Source of the DNA: Trematomus loennbergii
Taxonomy: Eukaryota > Chordata > Actinopteri > Perciformes > Nototheniidae
NCBI GenBank assembly: GCA_012861695.1
Contig: JAAOOA010000469.1
Span: 72,501-136,500, forward strand
Length of the DNA stretch: 64,000 nucleotides
Direction of reading: 5' to 3'
Part shown: positions 55,914 through 64,000 of the stretch, in pieces
Layout of the letters: each line of letters begins with the position of its first letter
How positions within the stretch are numbered: position 1 is the stretch's first letter
Position numbers and translations under genes: made by a program
Notes under the pieces: model-generated
What the model was told of the DNA's origin: nothing
Databases searched by the model: none
What the model saw: only the letters and a program-made list of their open reading frames with translations

Positions 55914-56278
55914 TGTTAGAGCCATTTTCCTTTTGTTTTTATTGTCTGAATGTTAGGCTTAATAATAATATAAATTAGATTAAACTCTTAATTATCAGGT
56001 ATTGTTGTGAGTCACACTATGGTTTAAAATTTATTAATTTAGGATCACTTATTTGTTATGATATGTGCGTCAGTATCACGTGCATGGGTATATGCCCATA
56101 TATGGTAGGTTGTTGGACACAGCTGATGGTGATGGGACGGGGAAGGGAAAAGTCTTTTGACCGTGTTCTTTATGTTCTTTTTGAGACTGATCATTTTATT
56201 TTACCATGAAGCGAAGAAATGTGTCCTCCTGTTTGTATGTCGTCTGGACCATTGAATAAAGCTCATCTAATTCAACAA
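55914..56278 (+). repeat. BEL/Pao 3' LTR
   Basis: Direct copy of 53278-53638. GGGGCTGGTA just before it may be the polypurine tract. Confidence 0.85.
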
Positions 56279-56284
56279 CGATCT

Positions 56285-56986
56285 AAGTGTAATACGTCTT
56301 ACCTTTGCTGTTTTCTGATCAAAAGTTCTGTTCAATGGCATTACAACTTAGATAAACGGTGCTGAAGGTTAATCCAATGTCTCTGTGTCCCTTTGAAATG
56401 ATTACTGATAATCCATCATCATATTTATGGCAATGAGCCGTTTTCAGTTTTCAGAGTGTAACATAGCTTTCGGTTTAGGCATGCTGGCTGCGCATCACTC
56501 TCACTCGTCAATGGTAACGTGTAGGTGGATTTAGGAACCCCCCCCTCGATTCTATTGGCTCTAACGGTTCAAAATCGACCACTGGGTTCCAGAGATATGG
56601 CAAATACACCCAAATTACCCCAGAAGTGGTTTTCTTTTCCTAAACCTCTCTTAAAAAGGTCAAATGTCACTTGTTTGCATCAATCTTGATACAGGGTACT
56701 TATTATATGTTATAGTTTGGATTCCTAAAGCTTTTAGTCTCCGATCCATCATTCAAGGGTGGTTTTCACTATAAGTAATGTTTTTTTGTTCAATCTGAAT
56801 TTACTTTAAAATAAAAACATCTATATTGATTCTCACTTTTCTACATCCAACTCACAGATGTAACCTTGCTTTGAGAAAAAAGATTATTGATTTCCCTTTT
56901 TAGAAGTGAAGATATAGTAATTTGTTCTGGGCATGTCATTTTCGAGCCTGAGACCTGAAAAACAGGCTCGGGGCTTAACAGGTTAA
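56285..56986. mobile_element. piggyBac-like MITE, third copy
   Basis: Right end GGGGCTTAACAGGTTAA (56970-56986). Shares with 36017-36695 the left segment (CTGAAGGTTAATCCAATGTC, TCTATTGGCTCTAACGG) and body. The site interrupted at 35400 in the other copy is continuous here. Confidence 0.75.
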
Positions 56987-57654
56987 ACACTCTAAACAAT
57001 AACAAAGTTTGTATGAGTGAAAGAAGATGCTATATAATACTAGCAAGCTACCAGTTCAGTGATCTGAGTGTGGGATAATATTCAGCTGGGATCCGGCTCT
57101 GACCCGAAACGCCGATACTATCTTACATTGCTGTTGGCGGCCCGCACTGTAGCTCCTGGTGCACCACCACTTATTGCTATTTAGCTAATAAACCTTATTA
57201 TTTAACCCCCTGTGGTCAGACAGTGCGGACCTGTGTCTACGTTCAGGCAGTGAGGGGAATTATAAAAAGATTGTTGTTGTTTTTTTTTAAGCAGACCCGC
57301 AGCAGCTCCAAATAACTGTGACAATTTAACAGTTCAGTTAAAAGCTTAAAAACTGTTTATTTTGTCAGTAAGTTTGATAGAGCTGGCGGGGCTATGCAAA
57401 GTAATAGCAATTACATTTAAACAGGAAGTACCAAGACATGTGGAAGTCTGCTTGAAATTATTTATTTATTAATTACCTATTTTTGCCGTTGATTTCCATC
57501 CAGTGCTTATGTATAATTATCAATGTATTTAATATCAGTTATTATAGTATCATATGCCAAATAAACACATTTTATAATAACATAAAGGGTCACCCTTCCT
57601 CCTCAGTCCATATTCTGTGTTATGATGTTATGTTAATCTGTCAGTGAAACATTA
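56987..57654. other. no gene seen
   Basis: Unassigned AT-rich stretch with a T run near 57282. Confidence 0.4.
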
Positions 57655-57662
57655 TTTAAATT

Positions 57663-58396
57663 AAGTGGCGAGCCGTCAGGGCCCTCTAGGCCCTGTGAGG
57701 GCCTAAGATATTCCAAAAAATAATATTTAAAAACATTAAAAAAAATATTTTTTTTTAAATATATATCTTTTTAAGATTATTTTGTTATATTTTTCATTAG
57801 TTTTACCGAAAAAAAATTGATTTAATAAAATAACATTTCCAAATAAATAAATCCTTCGAATCTGCCTGTTCAGTCTCTGTTTGAATGTGAAGGGTTACAT
57901 GAAAGAAGCTCGCCTGGCCCTCTCTGCGATTCACAGAGGGCCCGCTATAGTAACTGAACGAGAGAGTAATGTCAAATGACAGTACAATTGACCATCATAT
58001 CTTCCCTCTAAATGGGTGGGTTTTATTATCGCGGACTAGATGACAAGTTCCGCCCGCTGTGAAACTTCTTGTTTCCATAGCAACAACACTTCCTGTCAAC
58101 AGCGTGAACTCGCCTTCAAAATAAAAGCATGCCAAATTACACTTAAGACATACAACTGCAACGAAAGTAACAAACACAATGCAATATCATTTTCAATGTC
58201 AAAGAACACAAATTGGGTTACAGGTGTTGTTTTGTGTGGTAGAGGGTCGCTGTCATTGATGCGTTTTGCACCTGGGCCGTTGTTTTGATATTCCGCTGAA
58301 GTATACGCTGTGACGTAATAACTCTTTTTTTTTCTTTTTTCGAGGGAAGGGGTGGGGGTCAGAGGGCCTAGGTATAAAGCTCACGGCTCGCCACTG
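57663..58396. mobile_element. 734-bp hAT-type element with perfect 8-bp duplication
   Basis: AAGTGGCGAGCCGTCAGGGC at 57663 and the inverted CACGGCTCGCCACTG ending at 58396. TTTAAATT lies directly on both sides (57655-57662 and 58397-58404). No coding capacity. Confidence 0.95.
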
Positions 58397-58432
58397 TTTA
58401 AATTAGTAGACGCTACATCAGATACCCCTCTA

Positions 58433-58685
58433 TGCAGCTGGAGGTGTGTTTGTTTCTGTCCCGGGGCGTCCCTGTGCTGTCAGAAGGTTCCTCTCTGCAG
58501 CTGGAGGTGTGTTTGTTTCTGTCCCAGGGCGTCCCTGTGCTGTCAGAAGGTTCCTCTCTGCAGCTGGAGGTGTGTTTGTTTCTGTCCCGGGGCGTCCCTG
58601 TGCTGTCAGAAGGTTCCTCTCTGCAGCTGGAGGTGTGTTTGTTTCTGTCCCGGGGCGTCCCTGTCCCTCTGAGCGGTGGTCGTCC
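58433..58685 (+). repeat. 63-bp minisatellite, four units
   Basis: GCAGCTGGAGGTGTGTTTGT ... CAGAAGGTTCCTCT repeats exactly every 63 bp (GAGGTG at 58441, 58504, 58567, 58630). Because 63 is divisible by three, all three frames stay open; none is protein-like. Confidence 0.95.
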
Positions 58686-58739
58686 GGAGAGGACTCGCCC
58701 CACGGGTTGACCTGCTCACAGTCTCTACCTGCAGACAAT

Positions 58740-59404
58740 AATAATATAGGTTCAACCTGGGTAAGGATAAAAAATATACTACATATATAAACACTAACAA
58801 TTAAACATTTAATTAAAAAAACACTAAAAAAAAAAAAACTGCATAAAAACGTATAATATTTAAAACAGATGATAATAAAAGTTTAAACAATAAAACAAAA
58901 TATAAAACAAATATATTAAAAAGTTAGAACCTAATGTAAAAAAGACTAAAATTAGACATATAAAATCACAAATAAATAATAAACATAAATATATAAAATA
59001 TATATAAACAATACAATTAAACATAGAGAAACAAAAAATGATATATAAAGACTATCCATACACACTCCCAAATAAATATATAAACATGGCTGTAGACAGA
59101 AAAACAAATATATGTGATCAAACATAAACACTGAAAATACTTTTTAAATTTGAATAATAAAACTAATTAAAACTGCGGTCACAGTCGTGCGCAGTTGTGG
59201 ACGGGCCCTCGCGTCTTTGCGCCTGTCTGGGAGGGTCGCCGGTCATCTCGAGTCCTCTGAAATTAGCCGTTTGTCATTTCTCAAATGTTCGCGTCCTCGA
59301 CTCCTCGATCCTCCGGCAGTGACCCGGAAATTGATGTCGGCGCGCCGTCTCGAAGGAAAACACATTTTTCTTAAGGCTCATCGAGGATCGATTATCGAGG
59401 AGGT
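58740..59404. other. no gene seen
   Basis: 58740-59170 is very AT-rich (ATATAAA/AAACA words). 59190-59400 is GC-rich with CGAGGATCGATTATCGAGGA (palindromic), unassigned. Confidence 0.5.
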
Positions 59405-60172
59405 AGTCTGTTGGAGCCGTAACCGAGGATACACTGATTTAGAGGAGAGAGGAGAGAGGTCTCTCTGGAGGAGCTATAACCGAGGGTAACTGTTACGACC
59501 CTGGGTCGTTATGTCATTTGTGTGCAGATATTTCTTCCTCCTCCTGTGTCTGTGTGGCTGTGTGTGAGTAAGCCTGCGAATACCAGCCCAGGGCGAGTAG
59601 GACAGATGTGCTAAATGTTCATTCAGGTTGGACAATATCGCTGAATTACCGAGGCGCGCATAGGACACAGAGGCGCGCCTGTCGCTCAGCCCGTCATCAC
59701 TGGGCTGTAAGGTGGCTGAGTGACAGACACAGAGGCAATAGGCGTTACTATCGGAGATTGAGCGGCGCCACTTTTACGATCAACATACATTTTAAGCATG
59801 TGTATGTGACACACACAAGTTTGTTCTACGATCCGGAGTGCGGATCATATAATCCGTTCCACTGAGTTTACGGCCCACCTCATACGGGCCGGAAAACTTT
59901 GCTTGCAGGGCCGAACCAACAACGGGCAGCAGAACTAATACTCGGTCACCGGTTTGGAATTCCCGAGCAACTGACTTTTTATCGTATCGGGCTTTCATTT
60001 TAGACTGGGCGGTCCGGAGCGACTCACGGGCCAAATCACAGGCATGATGTAGCCTTTCTGTGAATGGACTAATACTTGTATGCTTTAGTAGATATCTACA
60101 AATAAACAGTAGATATTTTTCATGAAACCATATATTGCTTCACATAATAAAATATACAAGGGCTGTAGCCTG
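59405..60172 (-). mobile_element. Ty3/gypsy retrotransposon 3' fragment, copy 2
   Basis: Matches 29435-30251 but without its 60-bp duplication and with the 6-bp segment intact in the integrase reading. Followed by (ATCT)n and a composite repeat in the same order as at 31.6 kb. Confidence 0.75.
59792..60050 (-). pseudogene. gypsy integrase C-terminal fragment, copy 2
   Basis: The minus strand reads QSKMKARYDKKSVAREFQTG, DRVLVLLPVVGSALQAKFSG, PYEVGRKLSGTDYMIRTPDR and RTNLCVSHTH. Same protein region as copy 1, with the junction intact: in copy 1 the residues DYM are reduced. No catalytic core. The upstream end is lost at about 60172 where the microsatellite begins. Confidence 0.75.
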
Positions 60173-60187
60173 ATATATATGATATGA

Positions 60188-60230
60188 TCTATCTATCTAT
60201 CTATCTATCTATCTCTCTATCTCTCTATCT
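60188..60230. repeat. (ATCT)n microsatellite
   Basis: ATCT units with two ATCTCTCT variants. Confidence 0.9.
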
Positions 60231-60875
60231 TATAATAGCAGGGTGATGCTGAGTGGGGTCGCCTATCCCTTTAAGAGAGAGAGAGGGAGGTGTGGCGCGT
60301 GCATGTGGCGCGTGCATGTCTAGAGTGAGAGTGAGCGAGCGTCGTGTGTGTCCGGAAGAGAGCGGGAGTAGCAGCAGTGATCAGTCTGTCTCCAGTTAGC
60401 TGTATAACAAAGTCCTGAGGAAACACAGCGGCCTCCCAAGGAACAGCCTGCCTGTCTGCCTCATTTCAGAGTGGGTTATTGAAGCCGAAGCCTGGTGCTT
60501 CAGTCCGGGAAGACTGCAGAGAGTCCTCCCCTGTATTCCTCCACTACGGTCTGGGAGCAGCATCTATCTCCACTGTTGCTGTACCCATGTTAATGTCCTC
60601 TGTGGGACCAATAAAGGACTTCTGATTCTGCGGACAGACAGAAGAGAGGGGGAGGGGCGGGTTGGAGAGCGGCCTTCTTCTTTTCCCGGATTTGAAGAGT
60701 CCTCTTCCTCGCAGCCCACCGTATCCCAGGATGCAATGCGCGCCGGTGACGAGGCAACAAAGAAAATGTCGGTTCGGTCTCAGAGAGAAAGCAGCACGTG
60801 AGGAGTAACTGATAAACGTGAGTATCGGGTTCAACTTACTTTAATAACTGATAAATGTGAGTATTGGGTTTAACT
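60231..60875 (+). repeat. composite interspersed repeat, copy 3
   Basis: Same order as copies 1 and 2; keeps the TTTTCCCGGATTTGAAGAG segment and the AATAAA. Confidence 0.85.
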
Positions 60876-61385
60876 TCATTGCCGCGGGAAGTAGGGGTGC
60901 TGCAGCAGAATCTGGAGAATCACAGAACCCCCGTTGACAATTCACGAGCACTTTAATTTAACTTACTTTAATAACTGATACATGTGAGTATGACTTTAGG
61001 CTTTATTGTCATTTCAATCAGGAGAGACTGTTTTGATGTAACAATACATATCTATTGCCGGGTATAAACGGATGAATGTAATGGTGTTTGGCAACTAGAC
61101 CCCGTTGTACTGGAATATCATTCTGGGGGGGGGGGGGGGGGGGGGGGGGAACCTAACCGATCCGATGAAACCCCCCCTGGAGTCTAGACACTGGTGGTGG
61201 TGAAGGCATGAAGAGATTGATGGAGGTCTGGAGAGGACTGGTTTAAGCTTGACCCTGGATTTGGGAGGTGGAAGGGGTGGAGGAGGGCTGCGTCCAGTCT
61301 CCTGAAATGACAGCTGTCAGGAGGGGAGAGAGCAGATTTAAAGGTTTAGCAATGCACTATGATAGGCTTGTGGGAATAGAGGAGC
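60876..61385. other. no gene seen
   Basis: Contains a 25-bp poly-G tract (61125-61149) directly before AACCTAACCGATCCGATGAA; unassigned. Confidence 0.45.
61125..61149. repeat. 25-bp poly-G tract
   Basis: Uninterrupted G run; a G-quadruplex is possible and length errors are likely. Confidence 0.95.
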
Positions 61386-61704
61386 AGTGATAGGTTTAGC
61401 TTATATAACACTTATAGTTTCATGTCTTGTTACATAAGAATAGATCATATTTGTTAAGTGTTATTATGGGAGAATTACTATTCTTGTGGTACTGCCTCAT
61501 TAGGCCCATATCTGTTATACAAAACTCATGTACAACAACTTCCTTACTTGCAATAAATCAGCACTAATTAGAGGGTTATTGAGGAAAAACTCTCAACTAA
61601 TGGCTTATTACTTGTAGAATACGGTCATGTAGCATAAGGCATTAATAAGTGTTTTATAATGACTAATTAAGAGCCAATATACTGCTAATATGCATGTTAA
61701 TTAA

Positions 61705-62637
61705 CAGAGATGGGGTCGTTACTAAATAAAAGTAATATTTACATATTACTTTAAAAAAAAGTAATATATTACACTACTTCGTTACTCTCTACATAAAGTA
61801 ATTCGTTACTTTACTCGTTACTTTACTCGTTACTTTACTCGCAGGGCCGGCCCGCCCCTCCCTACAGGCAGATCACGCAGACTGCTAAAGTTTCAAATGT
61901 TCTCTTTAGTTCAGTTTCCATTGTCGCATAAGACTGATCCAGAGAGCTCTGACTATGGCTGTTCTCTGTCTCCTGCTATCTGTATTTTGCGCAGTATATC
62001 TCTGAACGATGCGATGGTGATTCCACTGTGCAAATGGGCAACATTACCTCTACTATGAAGGATGCTACAAGCCTGTCCATCTCTGCTTTGGTTACCGGTC
62101 CTCCAAATTCTAATTTGTGCCGCTTCGGAGTCGGCGGCGGCGCACTCACAACATCCTCACTCTGGGTTCGGGGGTCCTTAGCTATTAGCTTCACCTTAGC
62201 ATGTGTTCTTTGCAGGTGTTTGTTGAGGTTTGACGTGGTGTTTGCAGCAGTGGATAACAGCTTCTGGCCTGGACACAGTTTGCACCTCACCGTCACATTC
62301 CTGTCTATTCTTCAGACGAACTCAAAATAATGGGCATACCTCCACCCCTCGAAAGTTATCGCTGACTCAGCCATGTTTATGCAGCACTGCACGCGGAGAT
62401 GTGGACGCGCAAGTCGCGCAGATTACGTACATATAAACCTGCAGCGGAAACCCCTCTTGTCTGTCAGTGTGATTATGACTGATTTTATAAAAGTAACAAA
62501 GTAACGCGTGTCGGGCAATGTTAGTAACTGTAGTGTGATTACTGAATTATAAAAGTAACGCGTTACACTACTCCGTTACCGACAAAAGTAATATTATTAC
62601 AGTAACGTTACTTTGTAACGCGTTACACCCAACTCTG
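61705..62637 (-). mobile_element. hAT element with perfect 8-bp duplication
   Basis: CAGAGATGGGGTCGTTACT at 61705 and GTAACGCGTTACACCCAACTCTG-type right end to 62637. TTAATTAA occurs directly on both sides (61697-61704 and 62638-62645). Holds a BED-finger transposase start only. Confidence 0.95.
61976..62296 (-). pseudogene. BED-finger hAT transposase N-terminal fragment
   Basis: The minus strand reads VTVRCKLCPGQKLLSTAANT, SNLNKHLQRTHAKVKLIAKD and, after a Pro-rich linker, LEFGGPVTKAEMDRLVASFI with MLPICTVESPS. C-x-x-C plus H-x-x-x-x-H (CKLC, HLQRTH) is a BED-type zinc finger, and the MLP-xxTVESPSFR-like segment follows in that hAT family. The frame is open for 106 residues, but the catalytic and dimerisation domains are missing. 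It is different from the BED fragment at 38672-39147 in sequence and probably belongs to another hAT subfamily. Confidence 0.85.
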
Positions 62638-62733
62638 TTAATTAACAACTAGTTGATGGTTAATTTGTGTACCTTAATATAAAGTGTTACCATACCATAT
62701 ATTTTCTTGCAATTATACATTTTTAAATGATTA

Positions 62734-64000
62734 TTGACAGTATTTTGTATGTATTTGACAGTGATATATAGCCATACCACAGCAGAACTGGATAGGGCCA
62801 TGTTCAATAACACTGCAACTACCAGAAACTTTTATTCACTGATGCCGCTGACACCTGCCATCTCGCTCTCTGGCGCCACCCAACGACCAGAGGCTTCTAT
62901 GCCAGTGCAGCTCCCCATTTCTGTTCTCACCAACATACACAGAAGGTTGGTGAATCAGGTTAAAAACAGAACGTCCAAAACCATCTGTTTGAATTCATCA
63001 AATGTAACAGTAGTTCCACTTACTCCACGGTTTATCACAAACAATCAGAGTGATAGTATATCTAACACACTTCAACTGGCTTTATTAAATGTCAGGTCTT
63101 TAGCAGGTAAAACATTTTAATCAATATTTTATCACCAGCACAATCTGGATTTTATGTTTTTAACTGAAACTTGGTTAGACCAAAACAACAGCACAGCTGT
63201 TCTTATTGAATCAACCCCTCCCAACTTTAGTTTTATGAGTCAGGCAACTGCATAAGAAAGGGGGTGGAGTAGCTATTTTGTTTAATGATTTATTTCAATG
63301 CAAGCAGACTACGTATGGAAACTTTGCTTCTTTTGAATATGTGGCCCTTCAGCTGAAATGCTCCTCTCGAGCTCTGTTCCTAAACATCTACAGACCACCC
63401 AAATACTGTGCAAGCTTTTTAGATGATTTTACAGAGTTACTGTCTATACTGTGTATTGACTTTGACCGTTAGTCATTGTTGGTGATTTTAATATCCATGT
63501 TGACAACCCAGGACAGAGGGGCTAAAGAACTGTGTTGTGTTCTTGATAGCTATGGACTGACTCAGCATGTGGCGGAGCCCACGCACAATAAGGGGCACAC
63601 TCTGGACTTCATTATCTCAAAGGGTCTGAATATCTCTAGCTTGTGGTGACTGATGTTGCACTATCTGATCATTCCTGTGTTTCTTTGAGAGCTCTATTTC
63701 CGTCCATACAGTTTTTAAGAAAGAGGTAACCACTAGACGTTACTTATCTGAAAATGCAGAGGAAATGTTTGTTCAGAATTTTTCTTCCTCAATTGCCCAT
63801 GCTAACGTCTCAGTAAATGAGCTAGTTGACCATTTTAATTCTAAAATAACAAATGTCATGGATACCATTGCTCCCATTAAAATAAAGGAAGTATCTGGCA
63901 AGAAAATATCTCCATGTAGAAAAGCCATGACCGTGAGAACAGCAAAAACAGAGTGTAGAAAAGCTGAACGCAGGTGGAGAAAAACCTCTATAAAGAAAGA
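62734..64000 (+). pseudogene. L2-type LINE ORF2 endonuclease region, running off the window
   Basis: Plus strand in mixed frames: SISNTLQLALLNVRSLAGKT (N of the first endonuclease motif), LDFMFLTETWLDQNNSTAV (catalytic E in TETWL), GGGVAILFNDLFQ, EYVALQLKCSSRALFLNIYR-PP, VGDFNIHVDNP (GDFN), LDSYGLTQHVAEPTHNKGHT, LDFIIS, and TDVALSDHSCVSLRALFP (SDH). The order and motifs are those of an apurinic-type endonuclease of L2/CR1 LINEs. At least three frameshifts or stops are seen. The reverse transcriptase would lie beyond 64000. Confidence 0.85.

Larger units (their letters stand above)
53278..56278 (+). mobile_element. internally deleted BEL/Pao retrotransposon
   Basis: Two direct LTRs (53278-53638 and 55914-56278, both starting TGTTAGAGCC and ending near AATTCAACA) enclose gag, a truncated integrase tail and no protease, reverse transcriptase or RNase H. 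Inserted within the last exon of zinc-finger copy D. LTRs differ at many positions, so the insertion is old. Confidence 0.9.
61386..62691. mobile_element. MITE-like repeat split by a hAT element
   Basis: ATAACACTTATAGTTTCATG at the left and AATATAAAGTGTTACC at the right are partly inverted; the TGCATGTTAATTAAC...ACTAGTTGATGGTTAATTTG order is continuous once the hAT insert is removed. Confidence 0.5.

Noticed and set aside
62028..62436. Plus-strand frames over the hAT at 61.7-62.6 kb
   Set aside because: Antisense of the BED-finger reading; no motif of their own.
1..64000. rRNA, tRNA, riboswitch or bacterial operon signals
   Set aside because: None found; sequence character is that of a vertebrate repeat-rich locus.

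Overview
The window looks like teleost fish nuclear DNA. It carries a teleost-type C2H2 zinc-finger gene family with its acidic linker exon, L2-type LINEs, Tc1, hAT, PIF/Harbinger and piggyBac-like DNA transposons, BEL/Pao and Ty3/gypsy LTR elements, ATCT microsatellites, and intron/exon signals (GT-AG, phase-1 joins). No bacterial operon structure, rRNA, tRNA or CRISPR array was seen. Family names come from sequence motifs and remembered family features; no database search was possible.

Layout. 0.1-1 kb: Harbinger-like element. 1.3-2.45 kb: ZMYM1/hAT-like pseudogene split by a MITE. 2.5-3.95 kb: zinc-finger copy A, cut off by an L2 LINE (3.95-5.09 kb). 5.3-6.0 kb: orphan zinc-finger 5' flank. 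6.0-8.66 kb: large decayed minus-strand gene of an uncharacterised family. 9.3-16.5 kb: LINE tails, microsatellites, a Harbinger-like element and nested AT/GA-rich repeats. 17-21.5 kb: zinc-finger copies B and C. 22.4-23.5 kb: second L2 LINE. 23.5-28.8 kb: a 5-kb structure with long inverted arms around a small Cys/His-containing ORF. 29.4-32.3 kb: a gypsy/SINE-like composite carrying a 1.39-kb insertion. 33-39.4 kb: deeply nested DNA transposons. 40-42 kb: a tandem duplication and a second copy of the 11-kb element. 43-45.1 kb: short spliced-looking exons of an unidentified gene. 46-48 kb: LINE fragment with an internal minisatellite. 48.2-53.3 kb: zinc-finger copy D, the only one with exon 1, carrying a 36-bp satellite upstream and a Tc1 fragment in its intron. 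53.3-56.3 kb: internally deleted BEL/Pao element inserted in the last exon of copy D. 56.3-62.7 kb: more MITEs, a 63-bp minisatellite, a second gypsy/SINE-like composite and a hAT element. 62.7 kb to the end: L2 endonuclease region running off the window.

How it fits together. The zinc-finger copies descend from one ancestral unit (upstream flank, exon 1, intron, acidic-linker plus finger exon) that was duplicated and then broken by transposons and indels; none reads through intact. Many indels sit in homopolymers, so assembly error must be excluded before calling every copy a pseudogene. I saw no intact, unambiguously functional gene. The most unusual objects are the long inverted-repeat element at 23.5-28.8 kb and the decayed uncharacterised gene at 6.0-8.66 kb.
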